IMG/VR virus record: IMGVR_UViG_3300046318_000391
Coordinates: 1-44,160 of that record
Length of the DNA: 44,160 bases
Direction: 5' to 3' (one strand)
From: a virus
Below the pieces are notes generated by a model. That model did no database searches, was not told where the DNA came from, and worked only from the letters and a program-made list of their open reading frames with translations. A program made the position numbers and the translations under genes. Every line of letters starts with the position of its first letter. Within the stretch, counting starts at the first letter, position 1. This document shows positions 10,024-17,285 of the stretch, piece by piece.

Positions 10024-10274
10024 ATTTTTCTCCGTGCTTCTGTTGACGAGCCGCATGCGCTCATGATTTTCAATAGGTTCTCCACCGCTGGGCGGTAGGC
10101 CACGAATACCTCGCCACCTGCGAACCAGTTGTAGGCGGTCTGACGCGATGCGCCAGTAGCCTGAGCAATCAGTGCCACAGGAATGTCGAAGTGCACAGCC
10201 CAGCGCCCGAGTTGGTTGCCCAACGTCTTCGGTGCTTTCTTGACCGTGTCTTTGATTTGTTGTGAGTAAGCCAT
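9996..10274 (-). CDS. Helix-turn-helix DNA-binding protein
   Basis: 92 aa. Residues about 32-55 (VALIAQATGASRQTAYNWF) form a typical helix-turn-helix of the phage Cro/CI or Gp-type regulators, with Ala-Ser-Arg-Gln-Thr as the recognition turn. It may regulate phage genes or act at the origin. The start codon ATG 10274 has no Shine-Dalgarno directly before it. An AAGGAG lies 22 nt upstream, separated by a UUCG-capped hairpin that would bring it to normal spacing (see separate entry). Confidence 0.75.
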   Translation of the reverse strand: MAYSQQIKDTVKKAPKTLGNQLGRWAVHFDIPVALIAQATGASRQTAYNWFAGGEVFVAYRPAVENLLKIMSACGSSTEARRKICKQFDLNT

Positions 10275-10301
10275 GTTGAAGGGGCCGAAGCCCCTCTCCT
10301 T
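10275..10301 (-). promoter_or_regulatory. SD-hairpin-AUG translation element
   Basis: On the minus strand the order is AAGGAG (10301-10296), a hairpin AGGGGC-TTCG-GCCCCT (10295-10280, 6-bp stem, UUCG tetraloop), TCAAC, then ATG (10274). Looped out, the hairpin leaves about 5 nt between SD and start, the optimum. The stop codon of the upstream 44-aa gene (10300-10302) overlaps the SD. Similar split initiators are known in phage T4, for example gene 25. Confidence 0.6.
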
Positions 10302-10434
10302 ATTTAGTTGTCCTAGAACGCACCCATTCGATGATGCGTCTCGCTTGCCATCCCGCCCAGATGCCGATAATCAGCGCGAGCCCCATAGCAACGAGAACAT
10401 CTCCACGTCCTGCGAAGATACCCACGGCAGTCAT
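10300..10434 (-). CDS. Small single-pass membrane protein
   Basis: 44 aa, beginning MTAVGIFAGRGDV. It has one clear transmembrane segment (VLVAMGLALIIGIWAGW, residues about 13-29) and a positively charged tail (RR, R, R, K), predicting an N-out/C-in topology. The ATG overlaps the stop of the lipoprotein gene as ATGA (10431-10434), so the two are translationally coupled. The spacing argues that they act together at the envelope. It does not resemble an inner-membrane spanin, which would be longer with a periplasmic coiled coil. Family unknown. Confidence 0.65.
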   Translation of the reverse strand: MTAVGIFAGRGDVLVAMGLALIIGIWAGWQARRIIEWVRSRTTK

Positions 10435-10934
10435 TTAGCGCCTACTGCCTTTGGCAATGGGAACGGCACTTCGCGTGTGGAAGCGCATGAGCCGTCTTGC
10501 ATTTTGCCGGGGTGTTTAGCCCAGTTGTCAGTCGGGTTCACCATCACACAACCTTGTGTCGAAGAAACCGTGCTGCACATGACAGTGGCCTTTTCGATTT
10601 GCAGGTTTTGCGTCTTGCCTTCGGCACGCTCAGAACGCATAAACACAACCTCAGCCCAACCGTCGCCTTGAGGGCAAGTGGAAGAATGAGTTGTGTCTGC
10701 CTTCACGATGGTTTCCCAGCCTTGGATGCGCGGGTTCTGGCGTTGGTAATCGGCGGCAGATGCGCCAGCATTTGCACGGCCTTGTGCGCGTTGCTCCTCG
10801 ACTGTCTGGAACGAGAAGGCCGCAGACTTGTCTACTTTGCCGCCGTCCTTCATGACTTGGTCGATGTTCTGTGGGCCGCATGCTGTGAGCAGCGCTGCTG
10901 CGATGATGGCGGTAGTGATTACGATTTTTTTCAT
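10431..10934 (-). CDS. Phage-encoded lipoprotein
   Basis: 167 aa from ATG 10934, preceded by CAGGAG. The N-terminus is a classical lipoprotein signal: MKK, a hydrophobic IVITTAIIAAALL core and a lipobox LTAC with Cys at residue 19. The mature part has three further Cys that could form disulfides and is predicted periplasm-facing. Longer upstream readings (to 11039) run through the intergenic hairpin and lack a ribosome site. Lipoproteins in early phage regions often block superinfection by masking receptors (known for T5 Llp and similar). Here that is inference only; another possibility is an acquired host lipoprotein fragment. Confidence 0.8.
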   Translation of the reverse strand: MKKIVITTAIIAAALLTACGPQNIDQVMKDGGKVDKSAAFSFQTVEEQRAQGRANAGASAADYQRQNPRIQGWETIVKADTTHSSTCPQGDGWAEVVFMRSERAEGKTQNLQIEKATVMCSTVSSTQGCVMVNPTDNWAKHPGKMQDGSCASTREVPFPLPKAVGAK

Positions 10935-10950
10935 TGCTTTCTCCTGTTGA

Positions 10951-11011
10951 TTTAAAAATGGACGACCCCCTGCGAGGGTCTGTAGCTCCGGTTTAATGGA
11001 AACGCAGGGGG
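10951..11011 (-). terminator. Long-stem terminator or attenuator with alternative hairpin
   Basis: CCCCCTGCG (10966-10974) pairs perfectly with CGCAGGGGG (11003-11011), a 9-bp stem with a 28-nt loop. On the minus strand it is followed by ATTTTTA (10953-10959). A second hairpin, GACCC with GGGTC (about 10964-10980), uses the same downstream strand, so the two are mutually exclusive. It lies between the DNA-binding protein gene and the lipoprotein gene. Confidence 0.45.
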
Positions 11012-11023
11012 CCTTCACTCTGC

Positions 11024-11995
11024 TTACTCGTCGTCCCAATCGGTCACGGCTGCGGCCAATGTAGACTTCTTGCTTGGAACAGCCGTTGGTTTGGCTTCTT
11101 CCTTGCGCACGACTGGCTCTTCGCCTTCGTCCTCCGCAGGGGCTGCGGCGGCTTTGGGCTTCTTAGCCTTCGGTGCTGGTGCTGGTGGCTCGTCGTCCTC
11201 AGCTTCTGGCGCTGGTGCTGCCTTGGCTGCTTTAGGAGGAGTGCCGCCCAATGGTGCGGGTGCAGCGGTTGCTGCGTTGTCCATCTTGGCCACGGTCATG
11301 GTGATCGCTTTGATGGCGTCGTCAGACTTGGCTTGTTTCTCAACCGACTCGTACTCGTCGTCGCTCAACCAGCGCATAGGCTTGAAGAACAACTTGGGGC
11401 TCTCAGACTTGGTGTCGAACTTCATGCGAGTCACGACAGTCTCAGGGTTGATGGTCTGTGCGGCCAAGTAGCGTGCATACTCTTGCAATGGGCGATCGTC
11501 GCCGACTGCCTTGCCGAAGATAGATGTTGCTGGCAATGCCAACTGCAACACGTCGCCGTCCACGTCGTTGGCCAACACTACAGCAAGACGTTGCTGGTAG
11601 CGGCAAGCGCGGCTGTTACCTTGGCCAGAACCTGCGATGTTCTTGGGGCACTCGGCACAGTTGGTGGCTTGCTTGTTCTCGGAGTCAGCGCTGGGCTTCT
11701 CACCATCGGGCGACCAGCAGTCAGGTGCGGCCACTGCGTTGGCATCATAGGTCTTTGCGTAAAACACGCGGCTGACTTTAGGTGCTGCGTTCACGATCAC
11801 CACGTCGAGGTAGCGTTCTTCGATTGCAGCAACTTCTTTGCCAGAGTCCACCAGACGGAACACGCCGCCTTTGATGGAGATACGCTTGCCACCACCAACG
11901 CCACCACCCGACAGGGCCTTAGCGATTGCGGACAGTTCTGCCTTCTTGGCAAATGCGGGGACGGCTGCGCCGTTGAATAAAGCTACGTTGCTCAT
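11024..11995 (-). CDS. Putative single-stranded DNA-binding/replication protein with Cys4 cluster
   Basis: 323 aa. Four cysteines (C93, C113, C116, C131) make a zinc-binding-like cluster inside a globular N-terminal domain of about 225 residues. This is followed by a long Ala/Pro/Lys/Glu linker and a short acidic end (TDWDDE) like the protein-recruiting tails of SSB proteins. Its place beside primase-helicase, SNF2 helicase and polymerase genes supports a DNA-binding role. I recognise the general layout from phage replication modules but not a named family. Its start overlaps the upstream gene's stop (ATGA). Confidence 0.6.
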   Translation of the reverse strand: MSNVALFNGAAVPAFAKKAELSAIAKALSGGGVGGGKRISIKGGVFRLVDSGKEVAAIEERYLDVVIVNAAPKVSRVFYAKTYDANAVAAPDCWSPDGEKPSADSENKQATNCAECPKNIAGSGQGNSRACRYQQRLAVVLANDVDGDVLQLALPATSIFGKAVGDDRPLQEYARYLAAQTINPETVVTRMKFDTKSESPKLFFKPMRWLSDDEYESVEKQAKSDDAIKAITMTVAKMDNAATAAPAPLGGTPPKAAKAAPAPEAEDDEPPAPAPKAKKPKAAAAPAEDEGEEPVVRKEEAKPTAVPSKKSTLAAAVTDWDDE

Positions 11996-12201
11996 TTGTT
12001 TTCTCCTGTGATGAAATCTAAAAATACTTGCGCTGTCGCGACTATGTGGTTGGCTTGGTGCATACCGCCGTTGTTCTTGTGGAACACGATGGCTTTCTCA
12101 AGCACATCTGAACGAGTCCAGCGGTCAACGGTTGCGTCGCTTTCAGGCACTTGTGTAAGCGCTTCGTTCACTGCGACGTGCTCTGTTTGCTTCTTCGTCA
12201 T
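11992..12201 (-). CDS. Small protein of unknown function
   Basis: 69 aa with no Cys, membrane segment or known motif; mixed charge and likely helical. It overlaps the gene on each side by 4 nt (ATGA), so it belongs to a three-gene translational relay with the 151-aa coiled-coil protein before it and the DNA-binding candidate after it. A replication accessory role is only inferred from this. Confidence 0.65.
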   Translation of the reverse strand: MTKKQTEHVAVNEALTQVPESDATVDRWTRSDVLEKAIVFHKNNGGMHQANHIVATAQVFLDFITGENK

Positions 12202-12653
12202 TTGGTTGGTTTCCTTACTGAGATTGCGTACTCTGTCATCGAGTTAAGTCCGGGCGGTACGACACCTGGATGCTCGTCAAGGAACTGCTTCATGTTGGTC
12301 TGCGCGATGCGCTTCTCAAACAAATCAAGAGCATCGTTCTCCATCACGAACGACTTGAACGAATCCCAGTCAGTTGTGTTGTAACGAGTCTTGGTGCTGA
12401 GCACCACAGTTCCTTTGTCTGTGCGGACGGAAGACACGCCTAGCACGAGCATCTGGTCTTTGAGAGCGTTCTTCACAGCCTCTTGCTGTGCCTTGATGTT
12501 CTCGACCTGAGTTTCGTACTCGGTGGTCAACTGCTGAATCTTCGCCTGCATCTTGCGATACACGTTAGCCAGCTTGTCCATGGGGATTACCGACATGTCG
12601 TCATCGGTAGTTTCTTGTTGAGGCGCTACGTCCTCGTCATCTAGAGCGGTCAT
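12198..12653 (-). CDS. Coiled-coil protein, Gp157-like layout
   Basis: 151 aa. An acidic N-terminus is followed by a coiled coil at about residues 27-70 (KLANVYRKMQAKIQQL and on). A compact C-terminal part contains RTDKGTVVLSTKT and ends in basic RKPTK. The layout recalls phage Gp157-type proteins found in replication/recombination modules, but I cannot confirm homology by eye. It is the first gene after the TTTGACAA-containing control region and has the ribosome site CAGGAGAAGCAA. It probably starts the transcript that carries the DNA-binding, lipoprotein, HTH and primase-helicase genes. Confidence 0.65.
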   Translation of the reverse strand: MTALDDEDVAPQQETTDDDMSVIPMDKLANVYRKMQAKIQQLTTEYETQVENIKAQQEAVKNALKDQMLVLGVSSVRTDKGTVVLSTKTRYNTTDWDSFKSFVMENDALDLFEKRIAQTNMKQFLDEHPGVVPPGLNSMTEYAISVRKPTK

Positions 12654-12679
12654 TTGCTTCTCCTGTTATGTGTCTAGTG

Positions 12680-12713
12680 TTTGACAATGGTACACGAATT
12701 TTTCGTTTGACAA
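12680..12713 (-). promoter_or_regulatory. Control region with two TTTGACAA sites and an ACGAA dyad
   Basis: The 69-nt gap between genes holds TTTGACAA at 12680-12687 and at 12706-12713, 26 bp apart, with an inverted repeat ACGAA-TTT-TTCGT between them. Read on the minus strand the sites are TTGTCAAA, the half-site of the perfect operator near 29.6 kb. A weak promoter (TTGTCA, 15 bp, TACCAT) can be read. Operator function is inference. Confidence 0.45.
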
Positions 12714-12722
12714 CTACCTCCT

Positions 12723-14285
12723 TTAAATATTTTTTACTTCGCTATCGAATAAGCCTACAAGCAATCCGTTGTCGTTCACTTTGGTACTCATAGCTTTGAA
12801 CAACTTCTTTTCGATAGGGCTTGACTCGATGTGGTGCACAGTGACTTTGTCTGAGTCTTGACCTTTACGGTCGGCTCGTGCTATGCACTGGATGTACTGC
12901 TCGACGCTCATGAGTGGGCCAAAGAACACAACCGTGTCTGCTGCTGTCAGCGTGATGCCGTGCGCAGTAGCTTGTGGTTGCATGACCAACACACGAATGG
13001 TTGGTGTTGTTTGGAAGTCATTGATGATGCGCCCACGCTTGCTGGCGCTCACGTCGCCGTGAATCTGGTCTACGCCGTAGCCCTTCTTCGTCAGGTAGTT
13101 CACGATGGTGTCGATGCTGCTGCGGAACATAGCGAAGATGATGACCTTGCGGCTCGTCTCCTCCAAGATTTCCTCAAGCACAGCCAGTCGTGGGCCAGCG
13201 TCGAACTCAACAATCTCCTTGTCGTCTGTGTACGCAGCGCCACAAGAGATTTGCAGCAACTTGTTTACAGCAACACCAGCGTTCACTGCGGTGATCGTCT
13301 CGCCTGCGGCAGACACCAGCAACTGCTCTTTCAACAGCTTGTAGTACTTGTTTTGCTGCGGTGTCATGGGCACCTCACGCGTCACGGTGATGACGGGCGG
13401 CAAGTCCAAGCACTGCGACTTAGAAAACCTAATAGCGGGTTGTAGCGCGGCGAAGACAGTCGTGGTTGCGTCGGGCTTCGCTGCCCACTTGAACATCGTG
13501 ATCTTGTTCATCACCTTGTCGCGCCACGCAGTAAAGAACTTGGGCACGCCTGTTGGGTTCACCAACTTGGCCAAGCCATACGCATCCACTGGCGACTGCG
13601 ATGCAGGTGTGCCCGTCATCATCCACAAGTACGTCTCAGGTGTCAGGATTGAGTTGAGCGCCTTCCAACGATTTGTTGATGGGTTCTTGTATGCGTTCGC
13701 TTCGTCCACGATGACCAGATCAAAACGGCCATCACGAATGATCTCGCTGGCAATCAAGTTCAAACCGTCGTAGTTGGTGATGACCAACTCGTAGTCCTGC
13801 TGAATCATCTCGATGCGCCGTGCAGCTTGCGTATGGTGGGCCACGATCGCACTGCGATGAATCACGCTTGAGTTGATGTCGCCCATCCACGCGCTGTGCA
13901 TGATTGACAGCGGACACAAGATCAAGACACGGCGAACTTCACCACGCTTCATCAAGTAGTCTGCTGCCCACAATGCGCTGAGCGTCTTGCCCGTGCCGGG
14001 GTCGTTGAACACGAACGCACGACGATACATCGTGAGGAACGCGGCTGTCTCTACTTGGTGGCCCATGGGCTTGTAACGGCCCGGCCAGTCGTAGCGTCTC
14101 GTGATGGGCGAGGGGACATTCTTGACCCCAAGGTTGCGAAGCACACGTGCTTCATCTAGGCCCCAGAACACGGCGACTTCGTACGCTCCATCGTTGAAGC
14201 CGAGCACCTTGCTCTTGGGGATGACGCTGTACTTGTCAGGGTTTCTTGTGCGCAGTACAAGCGCTTTGTCGTCAACTATTTGCAT
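12723..14285 (-). CDS. SNF2/DEAD-like superfamily 2 helicase
   Basis: 520 aa. Motif Q-like YKPMGHQ (71-77), Walker A DPGTGKT (95-101), motif II DEAN (194-197, a DExx variant), motif III TGTP (224-227) and motif VI with QCIARADRKGQ near 480 are all present, so both RecA-like lobes are complete. The family uses ATP to translocate on duplex DNA; phage members serve in replication, recombination or fork remodelling. The gene start overlaps the previous gene by 14 nt. Length fits the compact phage SNF2 proteins without extra domains. Confidence 0.9.
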   Translation of the reverse strand: MQIVDDKALVLRTRNPDKYSVIPKSKVLGFNDGAYEVAVFWGLDEARVLRNLGVKNVPSPITRRYDWPGRYKPMGHQVETAAFLTMYRRAFVFNDPGTGKTLSALWAADYLMKRGEVRRVLILCPLSIMHSAWMGDINSSVIHRSAIVAHHTQAARRIEMIQQDYELVITNYDGLNLIASEIIRDGRFDLVIVDEANAYKNPSTNRWKALNSILTPETYLWMMTGTPASQSPVDAYGLAKLVNPTGVPKFFTAWRDKVMNKITMFKWAAKPDATTTVFAALQPAIRFSKSQCLDLPPVITVTREVPMTPQQNKYYKLLKEQLLVSAAGETITAVNAGVAVNKLLQISCGAAYTDDKEIVEFDAGPRLAVLEEILEETSRKVIIFAMFRSSIDTIVNYLTKKGYGVDQIHGDVSASKRGRIINDFQTTPTIRVLVMQPQATAHGITLTAADTVVFFGPLMSVEQYIQCIARADRKGQDSDKVTVHHIESSPIEKKLFKAMSTKVNDNGLLVGLFDSEVKNI

Positions 14286-14634
14286 GGGGTTTCAGTAGGT
14301 AAACTTCTTCGGAGAACTCAGGGCGGTTTCCTTCGCGCAGTTCTTTACGTTCGTATAGCTCAGAGCCAACAACCCACAGGTCGGTACCGCTCATGTTTGC
14401 GACTTCGTCCATTGATGCTGGCTCGCCATTGAACGCTGCCGTCCAAAGATCGCGTAGCACCTGTGTGTCTGCACGGCGTAGCTGTTTGTGTTCCTCTGAT
14501 TCTGTTGCACGTAAATCTTTGTTTTTTGCCATTTCTGAAGCGTTCCTAAAGCTGTATTTTTTGTATTCCACGTCGAACAGTTGGTTGAGTTGAGGTAACA
14601 GGTGTTTGCGCATGGTGGCCATGCTGAGCGCCAT
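14272..14634 (-). CDS. Small protein, member of a three-gene paralog set (copy C)
   Basis: 120 aa. The start is placed at ATG 14634, which overlaps the preceding stop as TGATG; an upstream extension to 14661 is less likely. Its C-terminal half contains the pattern TQVLRDLW...G...DLWVVGSELYERKELRE, which matches the C-terminal halves of the two genes immediately upstream (L.DLW...G..W......FW....RL.....E). No known family is recognised. All three lie between the HNH gene and the SNF2 helicase gene. Confidence 0.65.
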   Translation of the reverse strand: MALSMATMRKHLLPQLNQLFDVEYKKYSFRNASEMAKNKDLRATESEEHKQLRRADTQVLRDLWTAAFNGEPASMDEVANMSGTDLWVVGSELYERKELREGNRPEFSEEVYLLKPHANS

Positions 14635-15149
14635 CACACGTTCTCCTTCAAACGCAACCACTCACGATTATGTTTTTCCATACGCTCGAAGCAGTGGTTT
14701 CGACTAAGACGCAGTTGCAGCTCGCCGTAAAAATCGCCGTTGGTCCAAACACTTTTAGCTTTTACCCACGCATCGCCGTGCTTGACCCTCCACAGATCAA
14801 CTGCTGTTGATAGTGAAACAGAATACGCCTCGTCATTGTTGGGGTCGTACGCGTCAGCGATTGCTTCATGCCGCGCCATTTCCTCTTTCTTCTGGTATTC
14901 CTCAACCAAACGCCACTGCGCGTCTGGGTCTAACTGATACCAGTAGCGCTGCGCATCTGGGTCAGACATCTCTTGAATCAAAGACTCAGGCATGTCCTGC
15001 TTGCGCGGCGCTGAACGTTGCGACATTTGTCTGTATTGGCTACCTTGTATCGCGTTGCCATACAGACCCCGTGGGTCTGTCCACCCATTTGATGCTTGTT
15101 GCGCTGCTTGTTGCGCTGCGTTGTTCCATGCGTTGTTAAGTGCGCTCAT
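14634..15149 (-). CDS. Protein of unknown function, paralog set (copy B)
   Basis: 171 aa. The N-terminal 40 residues are Asn/Gln/Ala-rich and look disordered; the middle is charged. The C-terminal part (AVDLWRVKHGDAWV through RL, then ERMEKHNREW) carries the domain shared with the neighbours at 14272 and 15169. Its ribosome site is AGGAGAAGCAA before ATG 15149. No enzymatic motif is visible. Confidence 0.7.
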   Translation of the reverse strand: MSALNNAWNNAAQQAAQQASNGWTDPRGLYGNAIQGSQYRQMSQRSAPRKQDMPESLIQEMSDPDAQRYWYQLDPDAQWRLVEEYQKKEEMARHEAIADAYDPNNDEAYSVSLSTAVDLWRVKHGDAWVKAKSVWTNGDFYGELQLRLSRNHCFERMEKHNREWLRLKENV

Positions 15150-15168
15150 TTGCTTCTCCTGTTGAAAT

Positions 15169-15525
15169 TTATTTTGGCCTGCGACACACGTGCATTGCGC
15201 GGTCTGTCAGGTAGTGTTGTTCGATCATGCCTAGCTGTTTCAATCGCTCACATGCAACCGTCCAGAACTTGTCTTCTTGTAGGTCGCTCAAGTCAACCCA
15301 CTCGTTGCCCCACTTCGCTAACCACAAATCACTAAGCGTTTGCACGTCGGTGTTGAACGCTTCGTTCTCTTTCAGCTCGACGCTGTTTGTGTAGTTGTGT
15401 GGATTCGCAGTAGCCCCGAAGGGGCCACCTTGATGCGACGCTGTGTTGTTTATGGTCAGCGGCACGTTCATAGTGTTGGGTGAAGTTGTCGTCACCCACG
15501 AGCCAGGCGGCAAACCCGCAATCAC
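15169..15525 (-). CDS. Protein of unknown function, paralog set (copy A)
   Basis: 118 aa, GTG start overlapping the HNH gene's stop (GTGA at 15522-15525). The N-terminus is Pro/Thr/Asn-rich; the C-terminal 65 residues contain TLSDLWLAKWGNEWV, FW, ERL and EQH, spaced as in the two following genes. The divergent N-termini with a shared C-terminal domain suggest duplication followed by replacement of the front part. Function unknown. Confidence 0.65.
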   Translation of the reverse strand: MIAGLPPGSWVTTTSPNTMNVPLTINNTASHQGGPFGATANPHNYTNSVELKENEAFNTDVQTLSDLWLAKWGNEWVDLSDLQEDKFWTVACERLKQLGMIEQHYLTDRAMHVCRRPK

Positions 15526-15755
15526 TTTTTGTCTCCGCGATTGGCCTTCACGCTACGCACACGCAGGTTCGACTTCGCTGACGTGCCGCCGCTCTTGAGT
15601 GGTTTGATGTGGTCAACATCTTTACCATCGCCTTTGTGCACGGCACCGCTTTTCTCCATGATGCGTCGTGCCTTGACGCGCTCACCGCGCTTGGCAATCT
15701 GATCTGGCTTGCCGTGAAAGTCTTTGTATTCCTGTTTGTAGTCGCGTGTTGCCAT
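15522..15755 (-). CDS. Small HNH-family protein
   Basis: 77 aa, basic. DVDHIKPLKSGG (D48, H49) followed by N63 and N72 gives the HNH (beta-beta-alpha metal) pattern, and length matches the short phage HNH proteins often found near replication or packaging genes. Likely a metal-dependent DNA nickase or nuclease. No intron or intein border is visible beside it, so a free-standing role rather than homing is more likely. Ten nt separate it from the Cas4-like nuclease gene. Confidence 0.8.
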   Translation of the reverse strand: MATRDYKQEYKDFHGKPDQIAKRGERVKARRIMEKSGAVHKGDGKDVDHIKPLKSGGTSAKSNLRVRSVKANRGDKK

Positions 15756-15764
15756 GATGGCTCC

Positions 15765-16433
15765 TTAGTGCTTGGGGTTGAACTCGCAGCCGGTGACTTG
15801 GCACCATTTGCATAGAGGGGTTTGATTGGGGTTCCACACGTTGTTGGCAAAGCTGGCTTCAAGCCGCGCTGTGCGCTCACGGTACTTCCACCACGCAGCG
15901 TCTGCTTGCTCACGCATCATCTGCATCTTGACTATATCGTTCTTGACGATGAACAGCAACGCTGAGTTGACCTTGCGGATGTGCGGGAAGTGCGCGAACA
16001 CCATGATCGACATGAGCACCAACTGATCGCGGTCTGGGTACTTGTTGTTGCCTGTCTTCCAGTCACCTACCCACGCAGTGAGGTTGTCATCATTCACGAT
16101 CAAGATGTCAGCGATGCCGCGCACCCACACGTCGGGGGACTTCCACTCGCAGGGGTTCAGGTTCACGTCCAGCGCCATCTCATACTCGGCGAGCTTGCGC
16201 CCTTCCTTCTGCATCATGGCGTCGGCCACATCCTTGAACTGAGCATGCTCAGGAGGGATAGGCTTGCCGTCACGGATGTACAGCTCCAAGCTCTCATGCA
16301 CTTGGTTGCCGTAGCGTGTGGCGTCCGTCTCTTGGAAGGGGTACTTCTTCAAGACCTTGACCTCGTGGTAGCGACGAGCGCAACCCTCAAAGTCTTTTAA
16401 GGAGCTGTGGCTCCATGCTGGTTTCTTACTCAT
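15765..16433 (-). CDS. PD-(D/E)XK exonuclease, Cas4/RecB-like with Fe-S cysteines
   Basis: 222 aa. H46 in GNQVHE, D109 in RGIADI, and D124-x-K126 in GDWKTG form the RecB-type nuclease site. C18 together with C208, C211 and C216 match the four-cysteine iron-sulfur arrangement of Cas4/AddB nucleases. It likely acts as a single-strand or end-processing exonuclease in replication-linked recombination. There is no CRISPR array here, so an adaptation role is not suggested. Confidence 0.85.
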   Translation of the reverse strand: MSKKPAWSHSSLKDFEGCARRYHEVKVLKKYPFQETDATRYGNQVHESLELYIRDGKPIPPEHAQFKDVADAMMQKEGRKLAEYEMALDVNLNPCEWKSPDVWVRGIADILIVNDDNLTAWVGDWKTGNNKYPDRDQLVLMSIMVFAHFPHIRKVNSALLFIVKNDIVKMQMMREQADAAWWKYRERTARLEASFANNVWNPNQTPLCKWCQVTGCEFNPKH

Positions 16434-16659
16434 ACGTGTGATGTTCCTGATCGTTTAAAAATTTATCGAACAAACCCTCAATGGTTTCGTCGCCGAAGAA
16501 GCGCAGGGGGTTGTCGCCATAAAACATGAACAACTTGCTGCGATCGTTGTAGTTAACTCTACCCACCATCCCCATCAAGTTGAGCATGTCCTCGTTGCTC
16601 AGCCGTACGGCCCCCGCTTCTGAACCCACTGCCATATCTCGTATGCGTTTCTCTCCCAT
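16426..16659 (-). CDS. Small protein, paralog of its upstream neighbour
   Basis: 77 aa from ATG 16659 (GAGG 8 nt before). It overlaps the upstream gene by 61 nt; a shorter start at 16635 would reduce this. The segment SNEDMLNLMGMVGRV...LFMFYGDNPLRF aligns with PQDLLALMEMAGVKI...VHMYFDGNNYRV of the preceding gene, so the two are diverged tandem copies. Function unknown. Confidence 0.6.
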   Translation of the reverse strand: MGEKRIRDMAVGSEAGAVRLSNEDMLNLMGMVGRVNYNDRSKLFMFYGDNPLRFFGDETIEGLFDKFLNDQEHHTYE

Positions 16660-16838
16660 GTGCCGTCCTCGTCTTGTGGTACTCGGTAGTTGTTGCCATC
16701 AAAGTACATGTGCACCGTACCCAGCGTGTCTATCGTGATCTTCACACCCGCCATCTCCATGAGCGCCAGCAAATCTTGCGGCGCTACTTCGGTCTTGTCG
16801 GGGCGGTACCACTCAGAATTTTGCTGAGCGGACGGCAT
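16599..16838 (-). CDS. Small protein, paralog of its downstream neighbour
   Basis: 79 aa from ATG 16838, preceded by AAGG at 8 nt; an upstream TTG at 16868 is possible but would lengthen the overlap with the HExxH gene. It shares the L.LM.MAG...hhhFdGNN...V pattern with the gene at 16426. No catalytic motif. It sits between the zincin-like gene and the Cas4-like nuclease. Confidence 0.6.
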   Translation of the reverse strand: MPSAQQNSEWYRPDKTEVAPQDLLALMEMAGVKITIDTLGTVHMYFDGNNYRVPQDEDGTWERNAYEIWQWVQKRGPYG

Positions 16839-17115
16839 TGCTGAGCCTTGTTGAAAACGCATCGACAAACTTCTCGTTGGCTTCGAGCTTGCTGCCCATG
16901 TCTTCGAGAATGGCGTGAGTCAACTCATGCCAGAAGGTTGTGTCAATTTCTTTCTCTGGCAGTGGGCGACCCAGTGAGTTGTGTGTGCCAACACGAATGT
17001 CAGCGTCCGCATAACTGATACCACCCCACACGTGCTTGCCGTTGATCTTGTGCGTAAGACGCTTGGTGACCGTGTACCACTTCTTGCCGACTTTAATTTT
17101 CTTTGGTAGTTGCAT
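16813..17115 (-). CDS. Zincin-like HExxH protein
   Basis: 100 aa, basic N-terminus. FWHELTHAILEDMG contains H63-E64-L-T-H67, the zinc-binding and catalytic signature of metallopeptidases, and a Glu (E71) follows at a distance compatible with a third ligand. Short phage zincins of this kind are widespread; their targets are unknown. It overlaps genes on both sides by about 25 nt. A structural rather than proteolytic role cannot be excluded. Confidence 0.7.
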   Translation of the reverse strand: MQLPKKIKVGKKWYTVTKRLTHKINGKHVWGGISYADADIRVGTHNSLGRPLPEKEIDTTFWHELTHAILEDMGSKLEANEKFVDAFSTRLSNAVRSAKF

Positions 17116-17275
17116 TGCTCTCTCCTAGTTGTTTTAAAAGTTCGTATGCCTCGCGGACAATATCTTTACTCAGCATGATGTGCGCACCGTGTTCATCTAC
17201 AAAGGACACGAAGTCCTCTGCATCTTTCATACCAAACGCTTCTTCTATATACACACCGTAGTCTGTTACCTGCAT
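17093..17275 (-). CDS. Small acidic protein of unknown function
   Basis: 60 aa, acidic and probably helical, with no motif I recognise. ATG 17275 is preceded by AGGAGAGAGCA. It is the first gene after the DNA polymerase (10 nt gap) and overlaps the zincin-like gene by 23 nt, so it belongs to the same leftward operon. Confidence 0.65.
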   Translation of the reverse strand: MQVTDYGVYIEEAFGMKDAEDFVSFVDEHGAHIMLSKDIVREAYELLKQLGESNATTKEN

Positions 17276-17285
17276 TGCTCTCTCC

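Noticed and set aside
10300-10934. Spanin pair
   Set aside because: The lipoprotein is too long and globular and the partner too short with no periplasmic coiled coil; no endolysin or holin beside them.
15765-16433. Cas4 as part of a CRISPR adaptation system
   Set aside because: No cas1, cas2 or array nearby; isolated Cas4/RecB-like nucleases are common in phage replication modules.
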